Below, one piece after another: positions 28,948-37,057 of a stretch of DNA of 64,000 nt; the stretch's first letter is position 1; each line of letters opens with the position of its first letter. The position numbers and the translations under genes are program-made. Under the pieces are notes generated by a model. That model ran no database searches and was not told the DNA's origin. It worked only from the letters and a program-made list of their open reading frames with translations. The stretch spans positions 4,712 to 68,711 of the forward strand of contig NZ_BBVD01000012.1 in NCBI RefSeq assembly GCF_000964545.1, written 5' to 3'. The stretch comes from Comamonas thiooxydans. Lineage in GTDB: Bacteria > Pseudomonadota > Gammaproteobacteria > Burkholderiales > Burkholderiaceae_C.

Positions 28948-30282
28948 ATGGCACGACAGTATTTCGGCACCGACGGGATTCGCGGTACGGTGGGCAAGTC
29001 GCCCATCACGCCTGACTTCGCCCTGCGCCTGGCGCATGCCGTGGGGCGCGTGTTGCGCCGCACGCAAGAGCGCCCTCTGGTGCTGATCGGCAAGGACACC
29101 CGCATCTCTGGCTACATGCTGGAGAGCGCGCTCGAGTCGGGCTTCAACTCTGCCGGTGTCGATGTCATGTTGCTTGGCCCCTTGCCGACACCGGGCGTGG
29201 CCTATCTGACGCGTGCCCAGCGCGCCAGCCTGGGGGTGGTGATCAGCGCCAGCCACAACCCGTTTTATGACAACGGCATCAAGTTCTTCAGTGCCGAGGG
29301 CACCAAGCTGCCTGATTCCTGGGAAGAGGATGTGGAGGCCGCTCTCAAGGAAGACCCCGTCTGGGTGGATTCAGCCTCTTTGGGCAAGGCGCGACGTCTG
29401 GCCGATGCCGCCGGCCGTTATATCGAGTTCTGCAAAAGCACTTTCGATCACAGCCTGTCGTTGCGGGGCCTGAAGATCGTCGTGGATGCGGCCCATGGCG
29501 CGGCCTATCAGATTGCTCCCAAGGTCTTTCACGAGCTGGGTGCCAATGTGGTGGAAATCGGCTGCTCCCCGGACGGCCTGAACATCAACGAGGGAGTTGG
29601 CGCGACCCATCCCGAAGCGCTGGTGAGGGCGGTGCGTGCCAACAATGCCGACTATGGCGTGGCGCTGGACGGCGATGCCGACCGTCTGCAACTAGTCGAT
29701 GCGCAAGGCCGTCTCTACAACGGCGACGAACTGCTCTATCTCATGGCAGCCGATCGTCTGGCGCGCGGCGACGTAGTCAGCGGCGTGGCGGGAACCCTGA
29801 TGACCAATATGGCGGTGGAGCAGGCGCTCAAGGAGCAGGGCGTGGGTTTTGTCCGTGCCAAGGTGGGAGACCGCTATGTTCTGGAGGCGCTCAATGCCAA
29901 GGGCTGGCAGCTGGGCGGCGAAAGCTCGGGCCACCTGCTGGCGCTGGACAAGCACACGACCGGTGACGGCCTGGTCAGCGCACTGCAGGTGCTGCAGGCC
30001 TGCGTGCGCTCGAAGAAGACCATTGCCCAGTGGCTGGAGTCCGTGAAGCTGTTCCCCCAGGTCATGATCAATGTGCGCTTGCAGCCTGGTCAGGACTGGA
30101 AGAGCAACGCCAAGCTGCCTGGTGAGCAGGCAGCGGTCGAAAAGCTGCTGGGCAGTGACGGCCGTGTGCTGATCCGTCCCAGTGGTACCGAGCCCCTGGT
30201 GCGAGTCATGGTCGAGGCCAGGAGTGCGGACATGGCCAGCAACTGTGCCGAGCGTCTGGCCGAGGTGGTCAGGGCCAGCTGA
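28948..30282 (+). CDS. glmM: Phosphoglucosamine mutase
   Basis: A 444-residue enzyme interconverting glucosamine 6- and 1-phosphate, feeding peptidoglycan and lipopolysaccharide. It has YFGTDGIRGTVG at residues 5-16, the phosphoserine loop VISASHNPFYDNGIKFF (about 98-114), the metal loop LDGDADR at about 241-247, and SGTEPLVRVMVEA near the C-terminus. The start has an AAAGGA site 12 bases upstream. It is the last gene before the phosphate block. Confidence 0.98.
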   Translation: MARQYFGTDGIRGTVGKSPITPDFALRLAHAVGRVLRRTQERPLVLIGKDTRISGYMLESALESGFNSAGVDVMLLGPLPTPGVAYLTRAQRASLGVVISASHNPFYDNGIKFFSAEGTKLPDSWEEDVEAALKEDPVWVDSASLGKARRLADAAGRYIEFCKSTFDHSLSLRGLKIVVDAAHGAAYQIAPKVFHELGANVVEIGCSPDGLNINEGVGATHPEALVRAVRANNADYGVALDGDADRLQLVDAQGRLYNGDELLYLMAADRLARGDVVSGVAGTLMTNMAVEQALKEQGVGFVRAKVGDRYVLEALNAKGWQLGGESSGHLLALDKHTTGDGLVSALQVLQACVRSKKTIAQWLESVKLFPQVMINVRLQPGQDWKSNAKLPGEQAAVEKLLGSDGRVLIRPSGTEPLVRVMVEARSADMASNCAERLAEVVRAS

Positions 30283-30323
30283 AGCTGCGCAAACCCTGAT
30301 GACTGTCATGAACAACGATGACA

Positions 30324-30350
30324 GTCATCTCTTGGTCATCTAATTGTCAT
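30324..30350 (+). promoter_or_regulatory. Pho box array in front of ppk1
   Basis: GTCAT occurs at 30324-30328, 30335-30339 and 30346-30350, spaced exactly 11 bp, with a further GTCAT at 30305-30309. PhoB binds direct TGTCA-type repeats with 11-bp phasing, one turn of DNA. The first copy is also part of a perfect inverted repeat GACTGTCAT (30301-30309) / ATGACAGTC (30318-30326). This points to induction of polyphosphate synthesis by phosphate starvation. Confidence 0.75.
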
Positions 30351-30414
30351 AAACCATGGGCAGACTGCGGACATGCCCTCAGGGGCGCTTCAAGCTTTCG
30401 CAGGCTGCTGCCAC

Positions 30415-32811
30415 ATGTCCCAATCCGTATCTGCTTCCGACTCTTTTTTTCCCACTTCCATCACTTCATCTTCAGGGCAGGATCCGGTTGCAGTTTCCCC
30501 AGTGACCTCGCAGACCGATAGTCAGGCGCATGAGGCGGGACCTGCATCTCTGGGTCTGGCGCATATCTCGCTTGTGCCTCCCGTCACGACGGCGGTCGTC
30601 AACTCCGTGAGCGAGCCGGCAGCAGTTGCGCAAGCCGGGGCGGCCGGGCACCATGGTGTGCCCGGTGCCGTTTCTGACGCTGCGACACCGGCCCCTGCCA
30701 AAGCGCCGCGCCGACGCCGAGCGGCGTCCAAGAACGAGGTAGCCATGCCGCCTGTGATCGAGCCGACTCTGGAGCTGCTGGACCGCGATCAAAGCATTCT
30801 GGTCTTCAATGAGCGCGTGCTGAACTGGGCCGAGCGTGAGGATGTGCCGCTGCTCGAGCGCTTGCGCTATCTGTGCATCGTGTCTTCCAATCTCGATGAG
30901 TGGTTCGAGGTGCGCTGCGCCCCTCATGTCTCGGCCGCCAAGGTGGGCGATGAACAGGGCCCGTACTCGCGCGCCAGCTTCGAGCGACTGATGACCACGG
31001 CCCACGGCCTGGTGGCCAAGCAGTACCAGCTCTATAACCAGTCCATCATTCCCGCGTTCGACAAGCATGCGATTCGCCTGGTTTCTCACGGCGAGCGCAG
31101 CGTGGCTCAGCGCAAATGGGTGCGCGAGTACTTCATGCGCGAGGTGCAGCCCCTGCTGATGCCGGTGGGGCTGGATCCGTCGCATCCCTTCCCGCAGGTC
31201 GCCAACAAGGCGCTGAATTTCATCGTGCGCCTCAATGGCGTGGATGCCTTCGGGAGAGCCAATGAAGTGGCCATCGTGAAGGTGCCGCGCGCCTTGCCGC
31301 GCCTGATCCGTCTGCCCGAGAAGATCTCGGGCAAGCAAAAGCTGTTTGTCAGCATCTCCAGCGTGGTGCGTGCCCATCTGGCCGAGCTGTTCCCGGGGCG
31401 CGAAGTGTCGGAGTTCTCGCAGTTCCGTGTCACCCGCCACTCCGATCTGGCCGTGGATGAAGACGATGTGGTGGATCTGCGCATGGCCCTGCGCCAGGGC
31501 CTGCACCACCGTCACTACGGTCAGGCCGTGCGTCTGGAGGTGTCCTCGTCCTGCTCTGTGGTGCTCTCTGACCTGTTGCTGGAGCAATACGGCCTGCCGG
31601 CCGAGGCGCTGTTCCGCGTCAAGGGGCCGGTGAATCTGGTGCGCCAGATGCAGCTGATCGATCTGGTCGACGACCCGGCCCTGCTGTTTCCCAAGTGGAA
31701 GCCGGCCTGGCCCACGCAGCTCGTGCCCGGTCGCTCCATCCTGGCGCAGATGCGCAAGAGCGACATCATCATCCATCAGCCCTTCGAGAGCTTTGACGGC
31801 GTGCTGGAGTTGCTGCGCGAGGCCGTGAACGATCCGCAGGTGCTGGCCATCAAGCAGACCATCTACCGCACGGGCACGGACTCCGAGATCATGAGCCTGC
31901 TGGCCGAGGCCGTGAGCCGCGGCAAGGAGGTGCTGGCCGTGCTGGAGCTCAAGGCGCGCTTTGATGAAGAGGCCAATATCAACTGGGCGGAAAAGCTGGA
32001 ATCGCTGGGCGTGCAGGTGGTGTACGGCGTGGTCGGCCTCAAGACCCACGCCAAGATGCTGCTCATCACGCGCCGTGAAAAGCGCAACAACCAGCTCAAG
32101 CGCTATGCCCATCTGTCCACGGGCAACTACAACGCCCGCAGCGCGCGCCTTTACACCGACATCAGCCAGCTGACCTGCGATGACGAGATCACGGCCGATA
32201 TGGATGCGGTATTCCGCCACCTGTCCAGCCATAACACCATGCCCAAGCTGCAAAAGCTGGTCATGGCGCCGTTCCATCTGCAAAACCGCATGCTGGAACT
32301 GATCGACCTGGTGGCCGCCGCAGCGGCGCGGGGCGAGAAGGCACGCATGGTGCTCAAGATGAATGCGCTGACCGACGAGCCTTTGATTCGCGCCCTGGTC
32401 GAGGCGGGCCGCAAGGGCGCGCAGATCGATCTCATCGTGCGCGGCTCCTGCATGCTGCCAGCGCAGCGCCCGGGCGTGACGGACAATATCCGCGTGCGCT
32501 CCATCATCGGCCGTTTTCTGGAGCATTCGCGCGTCTTCTACTTTGCCTGGGGCCAGGAAGAAGAGCTGCTGCTGTCCAGTGCCGACTGGATGAATCGCAA
32601 CATGCTCAGCCGCGTGGAGCTGGCCTGGCCGGTGCTGGACAAAAAGCTGCGCCAGCGCGTGATCGACGAGTGCCTGGTGGCCTATCTGGGCGACGACCGC
32701 GATGCCTGGACGTTGAATGCCTCGGGCATTTACCAAAAGCCCGCGCGTCCGCTGGAGGGCAAGGGCGCCCAGCAGGCCCTGATGGTGCGCTACGGCGGCA
32801 AGAGCGTTTGA
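30415..32811 (+). CDS. ppk1: Polyphosphate kinase 1
   Basis: This makes inorganic polyphosphate from ATP at the membrane. Counted from ATG 30745, the phosphorylated His in GLKTHAKM is residue 435 and another His in FLEHSRVFYF is 594, almost the E. coli positions (435, 592), and the core is 688 residues, the E. coli length. Upstream, the frame stays open and would add a 110-residue Ser/Ala/Pro/Thr-rich, probably disordered leader with an RRRR patch. I give ATG 30415 as start because the Pho box predicts transcription from about 30370, but ATG 30745 has the better ribosome-binding site (GAGG, 5-base spacing) and ATG 30373 is also possible. Convergent with ppx. Confidence 0.95.
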   Translation: MSQSVSASDSFFPTSITSSSGQDPVAVSPVTSQTDSQAHEAGPASLGLAHISLVPPVTTAVVNSVSEPAAVAQAGAAGHHGVPGAVSDAATPAPAKAPRRRRAASKNEVAMPPVIEPTLELLDRDQSILVFNERVLNWAEREDVPLLERLRYLCIVSSNLDEWFEVRCAPHVSAAKVGDEQGPYSRASFERLMTTAHGLVAKQYQLYNQSIIPAFDKHAIRLVSHGERSVAQRKWVREYFMREVQPLLMPVGLDPSHPFPQVANKALNFIVRLNGVDAFGRANEVAIVKVPRALPRLIRLPEKISGKQKLFVSISSVVRAHLAELFPGREVSEFSQFRVTRHSDLAVDEDDVVDLRMALRQGLHHRHYGQAVRLEVSSSCSVVLSDLLLEQYGLPAEALFRVKGPVNLVRQMQLIDLVDDPALLFPKWKPAWPTQLVPGRSILAQMRKSDIIIHQPFESFDGVLELLREAVNDPQVLAIKQTIYRTGTDSEIMSLLAEAVSRGKEVLAVLELKARFDEEANINWAEKLESLGVQVVYGVVGLKTHAKMLLITRREKRNNQLKRYAHLSTGNYNARSARLYTDISQLTCDDEITADMDAVFRHLSSHNTMPKLQKLVMAPFHLQNRMLELIDLVAAAAARGEKARMVLKMNALTDEPLIRALVEAGRKGAQIDLIVRGSCMLPAQRPGVTDNIRVRSIIGRFLEHSRVFYFAWGQEEELLLSSADWMNRNMLSRVELAWPVLDKKLRQRVIDECLVAYLGDDRDAWTLNASGIYQKPARPLEGKGAQQALMVRYGGKSV

Positions 32812-32827
32812 ATACTCTGAAAAGAGG

Positions 32828-32878
32828 AGCTTCTTGCGCCTAACATGCAACGTTTTCAGATATTTTTAGTATTGAAAT
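32828..32878 (+). repeat. AT-richer dispersed repeat, copy after ppk1
   Basis: AGCTTCTTGCGCC, 11 variable bases, GTTTTCAG, then 19 T-rich bases ending TTGAAAT. It matches the copies at 22587-22637 and 55361-55411 in the same internal spacing. Similarity may start slightly earlier, at CTGAAAAG (32817). This copy is intergenic, 17 bases after the ppk1 stop codon. Confidence 0.65.
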
Positions 32879-32931
32879 CATTGTTTGACAGCTGCTTGCA
32901 GCTATCTTTTTGAAGGTTTCTGCAGAGCAAA

Positions 32932-32963
32932 AAAGGGACTGCCTCGCAGTCCCTTTGCCTTTT
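32932..32963. terminator. Bidirectional terminator between ppk1 and ppx
   Basis: Perfect 11-bp stem AAAGGGACTGC (32932-32942) / GCAGTCCCTTT (32946-32956) with a 3-nt loop; T-rich on the plus strand after it and an A-run before it for the minus strand. Confidence 0.85.
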
Positions 32964-32991
32964 GCAGGCCGTGGCGGCTTGGCAGTTGATA

Positions 32992-34473
32992 TCAGCGCAG
33001 CTGCAGCTTGAGGCTCCAGGGCGTCTTGCTCCAGGCCATGGCTTCCTCTTCGAGCAGGCGGGCGGATTGTGGGTAGGTCAGCATCCAACCCGAAGGTGTG
33101 GAGAGCTTGCATTCCGAACCCGAACGCTTGATCTGCATGCCCTGCATGTCAGGGTCGCGGCGGGTATGGCTCAACTGCACGGCAATGCGCAGTGCCATCA
33201 GCGGCAGGGCCAACTGCGGCTCCTCGATCGCGTCCTCCAGTTTGCGCAGCTTGCCCTGGTGACCCAGCACCAGCTGGCAGATGCGCTGGCGCAACTCGGG
33301 CTCCCAGGTGGCCAGACCGCAATGCTCGACGATATAGGCGCCGTGGCGGTGATAGTTGCTCAGGGCCACGCGCATGCCGACCTCATGCAGCTGCGCGGCA
33401 ATGGCCAGGGCCTGAGTGCTCAGCGGCGCGGTTTCTGCGGGCAGGATTTGCTGGCACAGCTGGGTGGCAATGCGCTGAACGCGCTGGGCATGGGGTACGT
33501 CCACGCCGAAGTCCAGTTGCAGCGCGCCGACTTCCGCCGCTTCCTTGTCGGCAGGGGGCTCATGGTCGAGCAGGTCGTGCAAAGCTCCCTGGCGCAGTGC
33601 GCCCTGTGCAACTTCCAGCTCGGTAATGCCCAGCAGATCGACCACGGCCATCATCACGCTGATGCCGCCTGCGACCACCGGGCGGCGATCTTCCTTGAGG
33701 CCCGGCATGCGCAGGCGCTCCACATGACCGATGTCCAGCAGCAGCTCATAGAGGTAGCGCAGCTTGGCGGGCGTGATCACCTGTCCGTCCAGGCCCTGGG
33801 CCGTGAGAGCGTCGGCCACGGCGTTGGCTGTGCCGGAGGAGGCATAGGCGCAGTCCCAGGCCGTGCCCGGGTAGGCGAACTGGGCCTGGGCCAGGCATTG
33901 CTTGGCGGCGGCAACGGCGGCCTGGAAGTTGGCCTTGTTCAGTGCGCCGTCGCTGAAGAAACGGCTGCTCCAGGAGACGCTGCCCAGTGCGAACGATGCC
34001 ACTTGCAGAGGCTGGCTGTGCTGGCCGATGATGATTTCGGTGGAGCGCCCGCCAATGTCGATGACCAGGCGTTTTTGCTGGCTGGGCGGCAGCGAGCTGG
34101 CCACGCCGCGATAGATGAGCCGGGCTTCTTCCTCGCCAGGGATGACTTCGATGGGAAAGCCCAGCAACTGGCTGCCACGCGTCACGAATTCGTCGGCATT
34201 CAATGCCTCGCGCAGGGTCTGGGTGGCTACAGCGCGGACATGCGAGGCATCAAAGCCCCTGAGGCGCTCCCCAAAGCGAGCCAGGCACTCCCAGCCGCGC
34301 TCCATGGCTTCGCGGGAGAGTTCCTGGCGCGAGTTCAGGCCATTGCCCTGGCGCACGGTTTCCTTGAGGTATTCCACACGCTCGATGCGTTGATGCGAGC
34401 CGATGCGGCCTATTTCAAGGCGAAAACTATTGGAGCCAAGGTCTACGGCGGCAAGCAGCGATTCAGGAGCCAT
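32992..34473 (-). CDS. ppx: Exopolyphosphatase / Ppx-GppA phosphatase
   Basis: A 493-residue protein of the ASKHA fold that removes terminal phosphates from polyphosphate (or pppGpp). The first phosphate-binding loop LLAAVDLGSNSFRLEIG is at about residues 5-21 and the second RLVIDIGGRSTEIIIG at about 132-147. The C-terminal part is an HD-like helical domain (HEVGMRVALSNYHRHGAYI). ATG 34473 is chosen; the frame extends 34 residues further without family-like sequence. Convergent with ppk1, so synthesis and breakdown of polyphosphate are encoded head-to-tail. Confidence 0.94.
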   Translation of the reverse strand: MAPESLLAAVDLGSNSFRLEIGRIGSHQRIERVEYLKETVRQGNGLNSRQELSREAMERGWECLARFGERLRGFDASHVRAVATQTLREALNADEFVTRGSQLLGFPIEVIPGEEEARLIYRGVASSLPPSQQKRLVIDIGGRSTEIIIGQHSQPLQVASFALGSVSWSSRFFSDGALNKANFQAAVAAAKQCLAQAQFAYPGTAWDCAYASSGTANAVADALTAQGLDGQVITPAKLRYLYELLLDIGHVERLRMPGLKEDRRPVVAGGISVMMAVVDLLGITELEVAQGALRQGALHDLLDHEPPADKEAAEVGALQLDFGVDVPHAQRVQRIATQLCQQILPAETAPLSTQALAIAAQLHEVGMRVALSNYHRHGAYIVEHCGLATWEPELRQRICQLVLGHQGKLRKLEDAIEEPQLALPLMALRIAVQLSHTRRDPDMQGMQIKRSGSECKLSTPSGWMLTYPQSARLLEEEAMAWSKTPWSLKLQLR

Positions 34474-34784
34474 TTCTGAGCCAATCAATGCGTTGTTGTT
34501 ATGCGGGTTGGGGCACGGGCAGAGCATGAGCGTGATGGAACAGGCGACACATGCACCGGGCAGTGGAATATGCAATACGGGCCGTCATCGAGCTTGCGGG
34601 GCGCGGGGTTCAACCTCTGCCAAGTCAGGTATTTGCAGGTATTTGCCGAGTTGGGCCGCCAGAGTGCGCTCACGCTGTGTGACAGACTATGTCATACATT
34701 GCCGACGATCAGTCTCCAGCCTTGCGACAAGCTGTTACCCGGGCCGGGTCTGCGGGTCAAGGCTCAGCAGTTTGCGAATGAAAT

Positions 34785-34802
34785 ATGACACTCGCATGAC
34801 CG
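34785..34802 (-). promoter_or_regulatory. Pho box, reverse orientation
   Basis: On the minus strand GGTCAT is followed 11 bp later by TGTCAT (plus-strand ATGAC at 34785-34789 and 34796-34800). It points toward ppx, 310 bases away, or may be an extra PhoB site for pstS. Confidence 0.5.
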
Positions 34803-34841
34803 CTTTGGAGCTCTTTCACTCGGTTGCGCCTTGAAATTTTC

Positions 34842-34859
34842 ATGTCACGACCTTGTCAT
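34842..34859 (+). promoter_or_regulatory. Pho box of pstS
   Basis: ATGTCAC and TTGTCAT with the TGTCA cores 11 bp apart (34843 and 34854), 55 bases before the pstS start. A TAAAGT sequence at 34870-34875 is suitably placed as -10, the Pho box replacing the -35 element. Confidence 0.75.
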
Positions 34860-34913
34860 AAAAGGTTTTTAAAGTTCACTCCATCGAATCTTTCAACCCT
34901 AAGAGGTCGTTTC

Positions 34914-35945
34914 ATGAAGTTGTCCTTGATTCACGTTCTGGTGGCTGGTGCTCTGTCTGCAGCGGGTATTGCCAACGCCAGCCAGGAAGCCACAGGTGCC
35001 GGTGCGAGCTTCCCGGCTCCTCTGTATTCCAAGTGGGCTGCCGACTATCACAAGGCCACTGGCGTCAAGATTAACTATCAGTCCGTGGGTTCCAGTGCCG
35101 GTGTCAAGCAGATCGAAGCCAAGACCGTGGACTTTGGTGCTTCCGATGAACCCCTGAAGGATGACGAACTGGCCAAGAAGGGTCTGGTTCAGTTCCCCAC
35201 CGTGATCGGCGGCATTGTTCCCGTGGTCAACATCAAGGGCGTGGCTCCCGGCCAGCTGAAGCTGTCGGGCCAGGTGCTGGGCGATATCTACCTGGGCAAG
35301 ATCTCCAAGTGGAACGACCCCGCCATCACGGCTCTGAACCCCGGTGTGGCACTGCCTGATGCCGCTATCGCTCCCGTGCGCCGCGCTGACGGCTCCGGCA
35401 CCACCTTCGGCTTCACCAACTACCTCTCCAAGGTCAATGCCGAGTGGAAGGAAAAAGTGGGCGAGGGCAAGGCCGTGAACTGGCCTACCGGTGCCGGCGG
35501 CAAGGGTAACGAAGGCGTTGCCGCCTTTGTGGGTCGCCTGCCCAACTCCATCGGCTATGTCGAGTACGCTTATGTGAAGCAGAACAAGCTGACCTACACA
35601 CAGCTGCAGAACAAGGAAGGCGCTTTTGTCTCTCCTGACGACGAGACCTTCAAGGCTGCTGCTGCTGGCGCTGACTGGGCCAAGAGCTTCTATCAGATCC
35701 TGACCAACCAGCCCGGCAAGAACGCCTGGCCCATCACCTCGGCAACCTTCATCCTGATGCACAAGACTCAGGAAAAGCCTGCTCAGGCCGCCACCTCGCT
35801 GAAGTTCTTCGACTGGGCTTACAAGCAAGGTGACAAGACTGCCGCCGACCTGGACTATGTGCCCATGCCCGACGCAGTCAAGAACGTGATCTACAAGTCC
35901 TGGAACGACATCAAGGACGCTTCGGGCAAGGTTGTTTCCAAGTAA
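34914..35945 (+). CDS. pstS: Phosphate ABC transporter substrate-binding protein
   Basis: A 343-residue periplasmic phosphate-binding protein. The signal peptide spans about residues 1-22 (cleavage near ANA-SQE). The mature protein starts with TGAGASFPAPLYSKW and has GSSAGVKQIEAKTVDFGASDEPL, the phosphate-coordinating segments, and RADGSGTTFGFTNYL at about 156-170. ATG 34914 follows AAGAGG. It is the first gene of pstSCAB-phoU, directly under a Pho box. Confidence 0.97.
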   Translation: MKLSLIHVLVAGALSAAGIANASQEATGAGASFPAPLYSKWAADYHKATGVKINYQSVGSSAGVKQIEAKTVDFGASDEPLKDDELAKKGLVQFPTVIGGIVPVVNIKGVAPGQLKLSGQVLGDIYLGKISKWNDPAITALNPGVALPDAAIAPVRRADGSGTTFGFTNYLSKVNAEWKEKVGEGKAVNWPTGAGGKGNEGVAAFVGRLPNSIGYVEYAYVKQNKLTYTQLQNKEGAFVSPDDETFKAAAAGADWAKSFYQILTNQPGKNAWPITSATFILMHKTQEKPAQAATSLKFFDWAYKQGDKTAADLDYVPMPDAVKNVIYKSWNDIKDASGKVVSK

Positions 35946-35961
35946 TTTCGTGTCATCAGTG

Positions 35962-35999
35962 AGCAGCGGGCTGCCGTGCCGGACGGTATGTTCGCTGCT
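35962..35999 (+). other. Stem-loop between pstS and pstC
   Basis: AGCAGCG (35962-35968) pairs with CGCTGCT (35993-35999), with an inner CCGT/ACGG stem (35974-35977 / 35983-35986). No T-run follows, so it is not a standard terminator. Such hairpins often protect the abundant binding-protein transcript or limit read-through into the permease genes. Confidence 0.5.
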
Positions 36000-36031
36000 T
36001 GTTTCAACCCTTTGCGAATAAAGGCGCTCAC

Positions 36032-37057
36032 GTGTCCACTACGTCGCCCTCCAGTTCGCTGGCTGCAGCCCCCACCGATGCCGCCAAGCGACGCTCTCCC
36101 TCTCCGCCACGTGCTCCGATGATCTCGGGACGTATGGCGGATCGTTTGTTTGGTGGCCTGGCACGCAGCGCAGCAATTTTGACGCTGGTGCTGCTGCTGG
36201 CCATCATGGTTTCGCTGATCTTCGGTGCCTGGCCCGCCATCTCCGAATATGGTCTGAGCTTTCTGACCAGCAGTGTCTGGGACCCCGTGCAGGATCAATA
36301 CGGCGGTCTGGTCATGATTTACGGCACGCTGGCCACTTCGGCCATCGCGCTCATCATTGCAGTGCCCGTGAGCTTCGGCATTGCCCTGTTTCTGACGGAA
36401 CTCTCGCCTGCCTGGCTCAAGCGCCCTCTGGGCACTGCCATCGAGTTGCTGGCCGCAGTTCCCTCCATTGTTTACGGCATGTGGGGCCTGATGGTGTTCG
36501 GCCCCGTGCTGGCCACCTATGTGCAGCAGCCTCTGCAGAACCTGCTGACCGGTGTGCCCTATCTGGGCGCTTTTGTCTCCGGCCCTCCCGTGGGTATCGG
36601 TATTTTGTCGGCCGGCATCATTCTGGCCATCATGATCATCCCCTTTATCGCCTCCGTGATGCGCGATGTGTTCGAAGTCACGCCGGCGCTGCTCAAGGAG
36701 TCGGCCTACGGTCTGGGCTCCACGACCTGGGAAGTGGTCTGGAAAGTGGTGCTGCCCTATACCAAGACCGGCGTGCTGGGCGGCGTCATGCTGGGCCTGG
36801 GCCGCGCACTGGGCGAGACCATGGCCGTGACCTTTGTGATCGGCAACATGAACCAGCTCAATTCCCTGTCCGTGTTCGAGGCTGCGAACAGCATCACCTC
36901 GGCGCTGGCCAATGAGTTTGCCGAAGCGGGCGAGGGCCTGCATCAGGCGTCGCTGATCTATCTGGGTCTGGTGCTGTTCTTCATCACCTTCGTGGTGCTG
37001 GCCTGCTCCAAGCTGCTGCTCAACCGTCTGCAGAAGAACGAAGGAGCCCGCTCATGA
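36032..37057 (+). CDS. pstC: Phosphate ABC transporter permease PstC
   Basis: A 341-residue inner-membrane permease with six main hydrophobic segments after a 45-residue Ser/Pro/Ala-rich cytoplasmic leader. The EAA-type loop reads ALLKESAYGLGSTTWEVVWKVVLP, where the ATPase docks. GTG 36032 follows an AAAGG site; an upstream TTG would begin inside the pstS-pstC hairpin. It overlaps pstA by four bases (ATGA). Confidence 0.95.
   Translation: MSTTSPSSSLAAAPTDAAKRRSPSPPRAPMISGRMADRLFGGLARSAAILTLVLLLAIMVSLIFGAWPAISEYGLSFLTSSVWDPVQDQYGGLVMIYGTLATSAIALIIAVPVSFGIALFLTELSPAWLKRPLGTAIELLAAVPSIVYGMWGLMVFGPVLATYVQQPLQNLLTGVPYLGAFVSGPPVGIGILSAGIILAIMIIPFIASVMRDVFEVTPALLKESAYGLGSTTWEVVWKVVLPYTKTGVLGGVMLGLGRALGETMAVTFVIGNMNQLNSLSVFEAANSITSALANEFAEAGEGLHQASLIYLGLVLFFITFVVLACSKLLLNRLQKNEGARS

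Larger units (their letters stand above)
34474..34913. other. 440-bp regulatory gap between ppx and pstS
   Basis: No supported gene. It holds two Pho boxes in opposite orientation (34785-34802 minus, 34842-34859 plus), a TGACA-GACTA-TGTCA inverted repeat at 34680-34694, and the promoters of two divergent genes. Short open frames here lack ribosome-binding sites or family-like sequence. Confidence 0.7.

Noticed and set aside
32962..34479. Plus-strand open frame opposite ppx
   Set aside because: Ppx has both phosphate-binding loops on the minus strand; the plus-strand product is Gln/His/Ala-rich without motifs.
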